A DNA stretch of 64,000 nt, taken from the NCBI RefSeq assembly GCF_016834655.1, contig NZ_JAENHP010000019.1:1-64000 (forward strand). Direction: 5' to 3'. Below, in pieces: positions 33,201-41,307 of the stretch; position 1 is the stretch's first letter, and each line of letters starts with the position of its first letter. Source of the DNA: Paractinoplanes ovalisporus. Lineage in GTDB: Bacteria > Actinomycetota > Actinomycetes > Mycobacteriales > Micromonosporaceae. A program made the position numbers and the translations under genes. The notes beneath the pieces are model-generated. The model worked only from the letters and a program-made list of their open reading frames with translations, made no database searches and had not been told where the DNA came from.

Positions 33201-35537
33201 GTGAATAGTCCTACGCCGCCGCCCGGCGCTGCCGATTCTTCCGGGGTGGCCAACTCGCGGAACGTACCTCTGAGGTTCGTCCTGGCTGCCCTTGCCCTCA
33301 CCGTGACCGGTGCGCTGTGGTTCCTGACCCGCCCGGGTCCGGACGCTGTCGCCTACCTGTTCATGCCCGTCGGCGGGGCGGCCGCCGTCTCCTCGGTCGT
33401 CGCGCTGCTGCGCCACGGCCGGCTCGAAGGTGACGCCCGCCGCTTCTGGCGGCTGCTGCTGGTCGCGATCGCCATCTTCACCTCGGGCTACCTGTGGCTG
33501 GCGGTGCAGGCTTTCATCAGTTCCCCGCAGCTGCCCACCATGTCACTGGGCACCGCCGTGCCCGCCGGTATCGGACTGGTCGTCGCGATGTGGGCGGTGG
33601 GACGCGTGCCGCTCGGTGTCACCAGCCCGGATGCCCGTCGCAAGCAGCTCGTGGACCGCGCGATCGCCTTCGTCGGCGGCGGCGCCCTGATGTGGGGCTT
33701 CGGCCTCGCGCCCCTGATCACCGACCAGCACGGCTGGACGGTCCAGTCGGTCGTCCTGATCGGCCTGACCTTCCTGCTCGGGCTGGGCGCGGTCGTCAAG
33801 GTCTCCTACATCCGTGGCGGCCCGGTCGACCGGGTGGCGCTGCGGCTCATCGCCGGGGCCGCCATCGTCGCCGCCGGGGTGTCCCTGCTGGCCTTCTACG
33901 GCGACGAGGGCGCGCTGCTGGCCCAGTCCGTCGTCATGCCGGCCGCCTTCGTCCTCTGCATCATCGCCGTGCACCGGCAGTGGAGTTCGGACGGCGGCTC
34001 GGCGCGCCGGGCCAACGTGTGGCTGCCCTACCTGTCGGTGATCGCCATCGACCTGGCCATGATCGGTTTGCTCGACGGCACCATGTCCTGGCCCGACCGG
34101 GTGGTCATCGTCGCTGTCGTGGCGCTCACCGCGCTCATCGCGCTGCGGCAGCTCATCGCCATGCGCGACAACCGCCGGCTGATGAACGAGAAGCGGCTCA
34201 CCGAGGACCGCCTGCGTCACGAGGTCACCCACGACGCCCTGACCGGCCTGGCCAACCGCAGCCTGTTCCGCGAGCGGCTGGCCGACGCGGTCGACGCCGG
34301 CGACGCGACCGTGCTGCTGGTCGACCTCGACGACTTCAAGACCGTGAACGACTCGCTCGGTCACGACGTCGGCGACGAACTGCTGGTCGCCGTGGCCGAG
34401 GCGCTGCGCGTCGCGTCCGCCCCGGACGGGCTCACCGCCCGCCTCGGCGGCGACGAGTTCGCCGTGCTGCTGACCGGCGGCGGGGCCGACGGCGAGACCG
34501 TGGCCGACCGGGTGCTGGCCGCCCTGGCCCAGCCGATCGGCAGCCACCAGCTGCTCACCCACTGCAGTGTCGGCATCGCCGCCGCGACGCCCGGCATCGC
34601 CCTGGACCAGCTGATGCGGCACGCCGACATCGCCATGTACGCCGCCAAGCAGCGCGGCAAGGGCAACCGGGTGCGTTACCACGAGGGCATGGAGCAGCCC
34701 GTGCTCGCGCACGCCCGGATCGGTGGCGAGCTGCGCCGGGCCCTCGACGCCGGCGAGTTCCGGGTGCACTACCAGCCGATCATCGCGCTCGACGAGGGCC
34801 GCGTGATCGGTGTCGAGGCCCTGGTGCGCTGGCAGCACCCGACCCGTGGCCTGGTCCCGCCGAGCGAGTTCATCCCGGCCGCCGAGGCGACCGGCCTGAT
34901 CGTGCCGCTGGGCCGGTTCGTGCTGCGCGAGGCGTGCCGGCAGGCGGCGGCGTGGCTGGCCGCGTTCGGCCCGGACGCGATGCAGAAGATCGCGCCCAAC
35001 GTGTCGGTGCGTCAGCTGCACGACCCCGACTTCGTCAGCGACGTGCGGGCGGCTCTGGCCGAGACCGGCCTGCCCGCCGACCGCCTGGTCCTCGAGCTGA
35101 CCGAGTCGGCCGTGCTGCGCGGCAAGCAGGTCTCGCGCACCCTGCACGAGCTGCACGAGATGGGCGTCCGGCTGGCGCTCGACGACTTCGGCACCGGCGA
35201 GTCGTCGCTGAGCCTGCTGCGCTCGTTCCCGGCCTCGATCATCAAGCTGGACAAGTCGTTCGTGGACGGCATCGAGCTCGACGAGCCGGGCACCCCGGCC
35301 GCCGACGCCCGGCAGGCCGTGGCGCACGCGGTCGTCCAGCTGGCCGGCGCGCTCGGCCTGGACACCGTGGCCGAGGGCATCGAGAGCCAGGAACAGGCCG
35401 ACCGGCTGCTCCGCCTCGGCTACACGCTGGGCCAGGGCTACCACCTGGCCCGCCCGATGCCCGCGGTGCAGATGACCGAGCTGTTCGCCGGCCGCCTCGA
35501 ACCCGTCAAGGTCGGGGGTGACCCGGCGTGGGCTTAG
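33201..35537 (+). CDS. membrane GGDEF-EAL bifunctional c-di-GMP protein
   Basis: A 778-residue membrane protein. About ten hydrophobic helices fill residues 25-310, without a PAS or HAMP domain. A GGDEF domain follows (motif RLGGDEFAVLL near residue 415, intact active-site GGDEF) and then an EAL domain (IGVEALVRW near residue 539, plus LALDDFGTGESSLS and DTVAEGIES). Both catalytic signatures are present, so it may make or degrade c-di-GMP depending on signal. GTG 33201 follows CGGAGAG. The membrane half suggests an envelope cue. The next gene begins 9 bp after its stop. Confidence 0.93.
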   Translation: MNSPTPPPGAADSSGVANSRNVPLRFVLAALALTVTGALWFLTRPGPDAVAYLFMPVGGAAAVSSVVALLRHGRLEGDARRFWRLLLVAIAIFTSGYLWLAVQAFISSPQLPTMSLGTAVPAGIGLVVAMWAVGRVPLGVTSPDARRKQLVDRAIAFVGGGALMWGFGLAPLITDQHGWTVQSVVLIGLTFLLGLGAVVKVSYIRGGPVDRVALRLIAGAAIVAAGVSLLAFYGDEGALLAQSVVMPAAFVLCIIAVHRQWSSDGGSARRANVWLPYLSVIAIDLAMIGLLDGTMSWPDRVVIVAVVALTALIALRQLIAMRDNRRLMNEKRLTEDRLRHEVTHDALTGLANRSLFRERLADAVDAGDATVLLVDLDDFKTVNDSLGHDVGDELLVAVAEALRVASAPDGLTARLGGDEFAVLLTGGGADGETVADRVLAALAQPIGSHQLLTHCSVGIAAATPGIALDQLMRHADIAMYAAKQRGKGNRVRYHEGMEQPVLAHARIGGELRRALDAGEFRVHYQPIIALDEGRVIGVEALVRWQHPTRGLVPPSEFIPAAEATGLIVPLGRFVLREACRQAAAWLAAFGPDAMQKIAPNVSVRQLHDPDFVSDVRAALAETGLPADRLVLELTESAVLRGKQVSRTLHELHEMGVRLALDDFGTGESSLSLLRSFPASIIKLDKSFVDGIELDEPGTPAADARQAVAHAVVQLAGALGLDTVAEGIESQEQADRLLRLGYTLGQGYHLARPMPAVQMTELFAGRLEPVKVGGDPAWA

Positions 35538-35546
35538 GGTTTGGCG

Positions 35547-36047
35547 ATGGAGACAGCGGACGACGGCACCCGGACGGCGCAGTCCCTGGCGGACTGGCTG
35601 GAGGCGGTGCATTTCGCCGAGTTGAGCAACGACCAGGCGACCACCAGGATCCTCGACGCGATCGCCGAGTGGGGCGAGAAGCAGGGCTGGCGGGTCTATC
35701 GGCGGGCGCCGAGCGTCTTCCCGCTGCCGCCGCCGTTGCGCGGTCACTCGGTGCTGGACATCGCCTGCGCCCGTCCGGACGCCCAGCCGATCGCGATCGA
35801 GATCGACCGGCTCGACCGGCCGCGCACGGTCGACAAGCTGCTCGCCGAGGCGGCGGCCGGCCGGATAGCGATCTGGGTGCGGTGGGGCGCCGGCCCGTTC
35901 ACCCCGCCTCCGCTGCCCGTACACATGGTCACCCGCGCGGCGGCCCGCAAGGCCGGCACGTGGCACACCGTCGCCGACCGTCCGCCACCCCGGCATTCGG
36001 AAGCGCCGATCGAGGCGGCCGAGCCGGAGGAACTGCCATGGAACTGA
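35547..36047 (+). CDS. unknown protein with PD-(D/E)XK-like core
   Basis: A 166-residue protein. After an N-terminal helix bundle (SLADWLEAVHFAELSNDQAT) comes a beta pattern with HSVLDIACARPDAQPIAIEI, followed by DRLDRPRTVDKLLAEAAAGR and IAIWVRWG. The order D-(16 to 17 residues)-E-I-D then a Lys-bearing helix resembles the core of restriction-endonuclease-like (PD-(D/E)XK) folds. That is inference; an exact catalytic triad is not secure. ATG 35547 is preferred over TTG 35541. It forms a tight cluster with the two genes downstream. Confidence 0.55.
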   Translation: METADDGTRTAQSLADWLEAVHFAELSNDQATTRILDAIAEWGEKQGWRVYRRAPSVFPLPPPLRGHSVLDIACARPDAQPIAIEIDRLDRPRTVDKLLAEAAAGRIAIWVRWGAGPFTPPPLPVHMVTRAAARKAGTWHTVADRPPPRHSEAPIEAAEPEELPWN

Positions 36048-36060
36048 GGAGAGGTTCACT

Positions 36061-36924
36061 GTGAGCGAGTCCCCGCAACGGCGGGCCTGGCGCGTGACCG
36101 AGCCGATCCACGCCATGATCTATTTCGCGCCGGAGGCCCCGGCCCGCTACGCCGAGCTCGGTGTCGGCCCGATGGACGGCTACTTCGCGTCCCGGGGTGC
36201 GGCGTTCGGCGAGTGCGGTCCCGGTGTCGTGGCCGCCACCTTCTACAACTTCAACCCCGACGTGGTCGCCCGCGCGCTGCCGTCGGTCTGGGACAGCACG
36301 TCGCCGGCCGCGATGACCGAGGCCCGGCTGTCCGCCGTGGACGCCGCCCTGGTCCGCGGGCTCGGCGCCGACGTGCTCGCCTCACCCGAGGTGGCCGAGG
36401 CGGCCGCACTGGCCCGGCGCGCGGCCGAGGCGGCGACAGCCTGGCCGCAGGGCCGCCCGCTGTTCGCCGCGCACGCCGAACTGCCCTGGCCCGAGGCGCC
36501 GCACCTGGTGCTCTGGCACGCCCAGACGCTGCTGCGCGAGTTCCGCGGCGACGGGCATGTGGCCGCGCTGCTGGCCGCGGGCGTCGGCGGGATCGAGGCG
36601 CTGGTGCTGCACGTCGCCTCGGGCGAGGCCGACGAGAGGTTCCTGCGGGTCAGCCGCGGCTGGCGGCGGGACGCGTGGGCGGCCGCGGCCGAGGGTCTGC
36701 GCGAGCGCGGTCTGCTCGACGCCGAGGGCGCGCTCACCGACGCCGGCCGGGCGCTGCGGGCCGGGCTCGAGGCGACCACCGACCGGCTGGCCGAGCCGGC
36801 CTACGACGCCATCGGGGAAGACGCCTGCGTGCGGCTGGCCGAGCTGACCCGGCCGTTGAGCCGGGCCCTGGTCAAGGCCGGAATGCTGAACCCGAACTCG
36901 CTGACGGGAGGAGAAAAGTCATGA
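36061..36924 (+). CDS. SCO6745-family helix-turn-helix protein (copy 2)
   Basis: A 287-residue paralogue of the protein at 341-1180. Shared blocks include MDGYFASRGAAFG, VVAATFYNFNPDVV, LLREFRGDGHVAALLAAGVG and the terminal GLRERGLLDAEGALTDAG winged-helix-like segment. GTG 36061 is preceded by GGAGAGG. The stop overlaps the ATG of the next gene (ATGA), and the gene upstream ends 13 bp before it, so the three form an operon. Function within the family is not established; DNA binding is inferred from the winged-helix part. Confidence 0.85.
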   Translation: MSESPQRRAWRVTEPIHAMIYFAPEAPARYAELGVGPMDGYFASRGAAFGECGPGVVAATFYNFNPDVVARALPSVWDSTSPAAMTEARLSAVDAALVRGLGADVLASPEVAEAAALARRAAEAATAWPQGRPLFAAHAELPWPEAPHLVLWHAQTLLREFRGDGHVAALLAAGVGGIEALVLHVASGEADERFLRVSRGWRRDAWAAAAEGLRERGLLDAEGALTDAGRALRAGLEATTDRLAEPAYDAIGEDACVRLAELTRPLSRALVKAGMLNPNSLTGGEKS

Positions 36925-37709
36925 GTGCCGATGTGATCAATGTGCGGCCGGGGCACGCGGCGGCGTGGTGGGAGAAGTTCCTCGACGTCTCCGACCGGTT
37001 CGACGCCGCCTCGGTCGCCGAGAACCTGAGCGACGCGATCATTCCGAAGATCTCGTCCCGGCTGCTGCGGCGTGAGGCCGAGCTGGCTGCCGATGTGGTG
37101 GTGCGGCACCTCAACAAGCCGGCCAGCGGCGAGCTCTCGGAACGGGCCGGCCGCGCGGTCGACCGGCTCGAGGCGACCGTGGAGCGGCTCGACCAGCGCG
37201 CCGCCGACGATTCCGGCATCGCCGAGACGTACGCGCTCTGTCATGTGCTGCGGGGCCGTTTCGCCGAGGGCGCGGCCGAGGCCGAGCAGTTCATCGGCAC
37301 GGCGCCGATCCTGCAGGCGTTCGTGACCGCGTTGCGGCTGGAGCGTTTCGACATGACGCTGGCCACCCGCCTGATGCGGGCCGGGCAGAGTCCCGAGGTC
37401 GCGGTCCAGGCCGGCCTGATCGTCGGCAAGTACGCGTGGTGGCCGGACTGGCTGATCACGATCGTCTCGGAGCGGGCCCTGGCCGGCACGCTGGACGCGG
37501 CGACGATCACCGCGCTCGACCAGTGCGCCTACGCCGAGCTCACCCCCACCCAGGCCCGCGTCGCCCGTCGGCTGCTCAGCGGCGACGAGCAGCTGATCGA
37601 GGCCACCGCCCAGCGGCTGGAGAGCCTCGGTGCGTTCGGGGCGGCGGGCAAGCTGCGCGGCGGCGACCTGATGGCGGTCGCGCTGGCCGCCCGGATGGTT
37701 CCTCTCTGA
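36921..37709 (+). CDS. unknown alpha-helical protein
   Basis: A 262-residue protein with no domain I recognise. It is almost entirely helical and acidic, without membrane segments or cysteine clusters. A central part (RAVDRLEATVERLDQRAADD) could form a coiled coil, and later helices (GEQ-like LLSGDEQLIEATAQRLESLG) resemble HEAT/TPR-like packing. ATG 36921 follows GGAGGAGAAAA and overlaps the previous stop, so it is translationally coupled to the SCO6745-type gene and may act with it. Confidence 0.65.
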   Translation: MSADVINVRPGHAAAWWEKFLDVSDRFDAASVAENLSDAIIPKISSRLLRREAELAADVVVRHLNKPASGELSERAGRAVDRLEATVERLDQRAADDSGIAETYALCHVLRGRFAEGAAEAEQFIGTAPILQAFVTALRLERFDMTLATRLMRAGQSPEVAVQAGLIVGKYAWWPDWLITIVSERALAGTLDAATITALDQCAYAELTPTQARVARRLLSGDEQLIEATAQRLESLGAFGAAGKLRGGDLMAVALAARMVPL

Positions 37710-37720
37710 GAAGGGAACCA
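37696..37720. terminator. hairpin between convergent genes
   Basis: TGGTTCC (37696-37702) pairs with GGAACCA (37714-37720), extended inward by CTC/GAG pairs, across the stop codon of the unknown helical protein and just before the end of the ABC substrate-binding gene. Confidence 0.5.
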
Positions 37721-37737
37721 CCCGGGCGACCGGGAGA

Positions 37738-38880
37738 TCAGGCCCCGCCCTCGGTCAGGGTGACCTCGGTCGGTGCGAACGACGTGCCGTTGACGTCCAC
37801 CCCGGCCGCCTTGGCCGCGGTGATCGCCTGGTTGATGTAGTCGTTGGTGTAGGCCATGCCCTCGGGCGCCTTCGTGAGCACCGAGTCGCCGGTCTGGTTC
37901 TTGGTGGTCATCGAGATGTCCACGGTCTGCTTCCAGGCCGCCTCGTCGACCACGCCGATCCCGGCCGGGGCCGGCCAGATCAGCTTGCTGGTCTCGTTCA
38001 TCTGCCACAGCTGGTGGCTCTTGCCGAGCTTGGATCCCTTGGCCACCACCAGGTCGCGGCATTTCTCGGCGTTGTCGCGGCAGAACGCCCAGCCCTGGAT
38101 CGTGGCCGTGAGGAACTTGACGGTCTGCTGCTGATAGGCCGGGTCGCTGAGCTTCTCGGTGTTGGCCCAGACCGCGTCCTGGAGCATCGAGGAGCCCTCG
38201 GTCTTCCAGTCGATGATCGAGAAGTCGTCGGCCGTGTAGAGCTTGCCGGTGGCCGGGTTCTTGGCCTCGAGCAGCTGGGCGTACTCGTTGTAGCTCATCG
38301 CCTGGGCGGCGTCGATCTCCTTCTTGAGCAGCGCCTGCATGTCGAACTGCTGCTGCACCAGCGTGACGTCCTTGCCCGGGTCGAGCCCGGCCTTGGTCAT
38401 GCCGGCGAACAGTTCGAACTCGTTGCCGAAGCCCCAGTTGCCGACCTTCTTGCCCTTGAGGTCGGCCGCCTTGGTGATGCCGCTGTCCTTCCAGGCCACC
38501 TGGTAGGTGCCGGAGCGGCCGAAGATCTGGCCGACGTCGGTGATGCCGGCGCCCTGCTCGCGGGACGCCAGGGCCTTGGGCACCCAGGCCACCGCGTAGT
38601 CGGCCTTGCCCTGCGCGAGGACGGTCTGCGGGACGATGTCGACGCCGCCCTCGAGCAGCTGCACGTCGAGACCCTGGTCCTTGTAGAAGCCCTGGTCGAC
38701 GGCCGCGATGTAGCCGGCGAACTGGGCCTGGAAGAACCACTGGAGCTGGAGCTTGACCGGGGTCAGGGCGCCGCCGCTGCCGCCGGGGGCAGGGGTGGCG
38801 GAGTCCTGGTCGGCCGTGCCGCAGCCGGTCAGGACGAGAGTTGCGGCGGCGATAGCGCTAAATATCCGGATTCGACGCAT
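37738..38880 (-). CDS. ABC transporter substrate-binding lipoprotein (NMT1/THI5-like)
   Basis: A 380-residue extracytoplasmic binding protein. The signal peptide ends in the lipobox LVLTGC (Cys20). The fold entry LQLQWFFQAQFAGYIAAVDQ, then GFYKDQGLDVQLLEGG, is typical of NMT1/THI5-type proteins that bind pyrimidine-like or other small heterocyclic compounds. It is the last gene of the seven-gene minus-strand operon; 50 bp separate it from the permease above. With dihydropyrimidinase in the same operon, a pyrimidine or hydantoin is a sensible ligand, but this is inferred from context. Confidence 0.88.
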   Translation of the reverse strand: MRRIRIFSAIAAATLVLTGCGTADQDSATPAPGGSGGALTPVKLQLQWFFQAQFAGYIAAVDQGFYKDQGLDVQLLEGGVDIVPQTVLAQGKADYAVAWVPKALASREQGAGITDVGQIFGRSGTYQVAWKDSGITKAADLKGKKVGNWGFGNEFELFAGMTKAGLDPGKDVTLVQQQFDMQALLKKEIDAAQAMSYNEYAQLLEAKNPATGKLYTADDFSIIDWKTEGSSMLQDAVWANTEKLSDPAYQQQTVKFLTATIQGWAFCRDNAEKCRDLVVAKGSKLGKSHQLWQMNETSKLIWPAPAGIGVVDEAAWKQTVDISMTTKNQTGDSVLTKAPEGMAYTNDYINQAITAAKAAGVDVNGTSFAPTEVTLTEGGA

Positions 38881-38930
38881 TAAGGCCCTCCAGGTGATCT
38901 GGCGTAAAAAGGGTCAGGCGAAACAGGGGG

Positions 38931-39695
38931 TCAGGCGATCAGACGGGTACGCCAGGGCATGGCGAGCCGTTCCAGCAGAAGCGTGGTGAGGTAGAAGACG
39001 AGTCCGAGCAGGCAGGCGCCGACCACGAAGGCCCAGGCACGGGGATAGGCGGTGAACGCGGCGGCGGAGGTGATCCGCGAGCCGAGCCCGTTCTGCAGGC
39101 CACCGAAATACTCGGCGACGACCGCGGCGATCACGGCCAGCGACGACGCCTGCCGCAGGCCGGTGAAGACATGGGGGAGGGAGCCGGGCAGGCGCACCTT
39201 CACCGCGAAGGTCCAGCCACTGGCCGCGTACGTGTGCATGAGTTCCTGATGGATGGGGTCGACCTCACGCAGGCCGCGCAGGGTGTTGATGAAGACCGGG
39301 AAGAACACGATGATCCCGGCCACCAGCCGCCGCGGGATGCTGCTGGTCGACTCGAACATGTTGTTGAGGATCGGGGCCAGCGCGATGATCGGCAGCGCGT
39401 TGAGCACGGCCGCGAACGGGATCGACACGTCGGCCAGCGGCCGGAAGCGGCTCGACACCATGGCCGCCAGCACGCCGACGACGGTGCCGCCGACCAGACC
39501 GATCAGCGCGTTGGCGCCGCTGGCCAGGGCGGCCTCCCAGATGTTCTGCCGCTGCTCGAGGAACTGCTCCCAGATCGCCGAGGGCGCCGGCAGGATGAAC
39601 GGCGCGATCCGGCCCGCCGTGACGATCAGTTCCCAGAGCGCGATCGCCACGACGCCGAAGACCACGGGCGGCAGGACCGCCTTCATCCACTTCAT
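38931..39695 (-). CDS. ABC transporter permease (SsuC/TauC-like)
   Basis: A 254-residue membrane protein with about six helices and the EAA-type loop (HTYAASGWTFAVKVRLPGSL) that contacts the ATPase. It belongs to the binding-protein-dependent permease family used by sulfonate, nitrate and thiamine-precursor importers. ATG 39695 overlaps the stop of the ATPase gene (ATGA). A second, distinct permease is encoded in the same operon, so the importer is probably a heterodimer. Confidence 0.9.
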   Translation of the reverse strand: MKWMKAVLPPVVFGVVAIALWELIVTAGRIAPFILPAPSAIWEQFLEQRQNIWEAALASGANALIGLVGGTVVGVLAAMVSSRFRPLADVSIPFAAVLNALPIIALAPILNNMFESTSSIPRRLVAGIIVFFPVFINTLRGLREVDPIHQELMHTYAASGWTFAVKVRLPGSLPHVFTGLRQASSLAVIAAVVAEYFGGLQNGLGSRITSAAAFTAYPRAWAFVVGACLLGLVFYLTTLLLERLAMPWRTRLIA

Positions 39696-40471
39696 GACGC
39701 GCTCTTCAAAGGGGCGCCGCGGAGCGCCTGCCGCACCGACGTGACGCTTTCGAAGTAGGCCGGGGACTGGCGGGCCGCCTCGTCGCGGCTCTCCAGAGAG
39801 ATCGGGATGGACGCCGTGATCCGGCCCGGCCGCGCCGACATCACCACGACCCGGTTCGAAAGGAACACCGCCTCCGAGATCGAGTGCGTGACGAAGACCG
39901 TACTGGTGCCGGTCGTGGCGCAGATCGCCAGCAGCTCGGACTGCAGTCGTTCGCGGGTCATCTCGTCGAGCGCGCCGAACGGCTCGTCCATCAGCAGCAG
40001 CGGCGGCTGCACGGCCAGGGCCCGGGCGATCGCCACCCGCTGCTGCATGCCGCCGGAGAGCTGGGCCGGGTAGTGCCCGGCAAACTCCTCCAAGCCGACC
40101 AGCGCCAGCATCTCGGACGCCTTGTCCTTGCGCTCGGCCCGCGACATCCCGCGCAGTTCGAGGGGCAGCTCGACGTTCTTGAGCACGGTCCGCCACTCGA
40201 ACAGGCCGGCCTGCTGGAAGGCGATGCCGTACGCCTGTTCCTTGCGCGCCGCGCCGGCCGTCTTGCCCGCGACCGTGACCGTGCCGGTGCTGGGCGCGAT
40301 CAGATCGGCGATCAGCCGCAGCAGCGTGCTCTTGCCGCACCCGGACGGGCCGATCAGGGACACGAACTCGCCTTGGCCGACGGAGAGGTCGACATCGGAC
40401 AGGGCGACGACCTCGTCCGTACGGCCCTGGTTGAAGACCTTCGTGACACCCGAGACCTCGACGGCGCTCAT
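39692..40471 (-). CDS. ABC transporter ATP-binding protein (SsuB/TauB-like)
   Basis: A 259-residue ATPase. Walker A GPSGCGKST at residues 41-49, Q-loop in IAFQQAGLFEWRTVLKN, signature LSGGMQQR at 138-145, Walker B LLLMDEPFGALD and the switch His in FVTHSISEA are all intact. It energises import by the two adjacent permeases. Both ends overlap neighbouring genes by 4 nt, which is strong evidence for a single operon. Confidence 0.95.
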   Translation of the reverse strand: MSAVEVSGVTKVFNQGRTDEVVALSDVDLSVGQGEFVSLIGPSGCGKSTLLRLIADLIAPSTGTVTVAGKTAGAARKEQAYGIAFQQAGLFEWRTVLKNVELPLELRGMSRAERKDKASEMLALVGLEEFAGHYPAQLSGGMQQRVAIARALAVQPPLLLMDEPFGALDEMTRERLQSELLAICATTGTSTVFVTHSISEAVFLSNRVVVMSARPGRITASIPISLESRDEAARQSPAYFESVTSVRQALRGAPLKSAS

Positions 40472-41307
40472 AGCGTGACCACCTCCACGTGCCTCCGGTG
40501 CCGCATGAGCGGAAATTCCAGCAGGCTGACAAGACCGGCGACGACCAGGCCGAGCAGGGCGGCGCCGAGCATCGCGGTGTAGACCTTCGCGGGGTCCGAG
40601 GTGGCCTCGCGGGAGTACTCGATGATGAGACGGCCGATGCCGCCGCGGGTGCCGGTGGAGATCTCGCCGACCACCGCGCCGACCACTGCCGCCGCCCCGG
40701 CCAGGCGCAGCGCCGGGAAGAGATAGGGCAGGGAGGCCGGGAAGCGCAGTTTGACCAGCGTGCGCCACCAGCCGGCGGCGTAGCTGCGCATCAGCTCGAC
40801 CCCGGCCGAGGCGGGTGACTGCAGACCCCGCAGCATGCCCACCGCGACCGGGAAGAAGGCCAGGTAGGCGGCGATCAGCGACACCGTCATCCAGTCCGGC
40901 CACAGCACGTTCCACCCGGCCACCAGCGGCGCCAGCGCGACCAGGGGCACAGTCTGGGACAGGATCACGTACGGGAGAAGCCCGCGCTCGACGATGCGGA
41001 AGCGCTGCATCGCGACCGCCAGCAGCAGCCCGACGAACGCCCCGATGACGAACCCGGCGGCCGTGATGCCGAGCGTGAACAGGCACGCCTGCACCACCAC
41101 GATCCAGACCGGCCGGCCGCCCGTGAGCTCCGGACGGCCCAGCCGTTCCACCACCGTCCACAGGTGCGGCATCGAGAGATCGTCGGCGCGCGGCAGGACC
41201 CGCACCCCGAAGAGCACCGTGCCCTCCGGGTTGCCGACGAGTTTGTAGCCCTCCCAGAGCGCCGCGACGACCGCGAGCCCGAGGAGGACGTACAGAAGCT
41301 TCTTCAC
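40468..41307 (-). CDS. ABC transporter permease, second subunit
   Basis: A 279-residue membrane protein with an N-terminal signal-anchor (MKKLLYVLLGLAVVAALW), five to six further helices and an EAA loop (RSYAAGWWRTLVKLRFPASL). It differs clearly from the permease at 38931-39695, so the pair is not a recent duplication. GTG 41307 overlaps the stop of the LLM oxidoreductase gene. Confidence 0.9.
   Translation of the reverse strand: MKKLLYVLLGLAVVAALWEGYKLVGNPEGTVLFGVRVLPRADDLSMPHLWTVVERLGRPELTGGRPVWIVVVQACLFTLGITAAGFVIGAFVGLLLAVAMQRFRIVERGLLPYVILSQTVPLVALAPLVAGWNVLWPDWMTVSLIAAYLAFFPVAVGMLRGLQSPASAGVELMRSYAAGWWRTLVKLRFPASLPYLFPALRLAGAAAVVGAVVGEISTGTRGGIGRLIIEYSREATSDPAKVYTAMLGAALLGLVVAGLVSLLEFPLMRHRRHVEVVTL

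Noticed and set aside
33543..36116. An 857-codon open frame on the minus strand across the GGDEF-EAL gene
   Set aside because: It is the antisense shadow of a high-GC gene: composition is Arg/Gly/Val/Asp/Gln-rich with no domain, and the plus-strand protein has intact GGDEF and EAL motifs.
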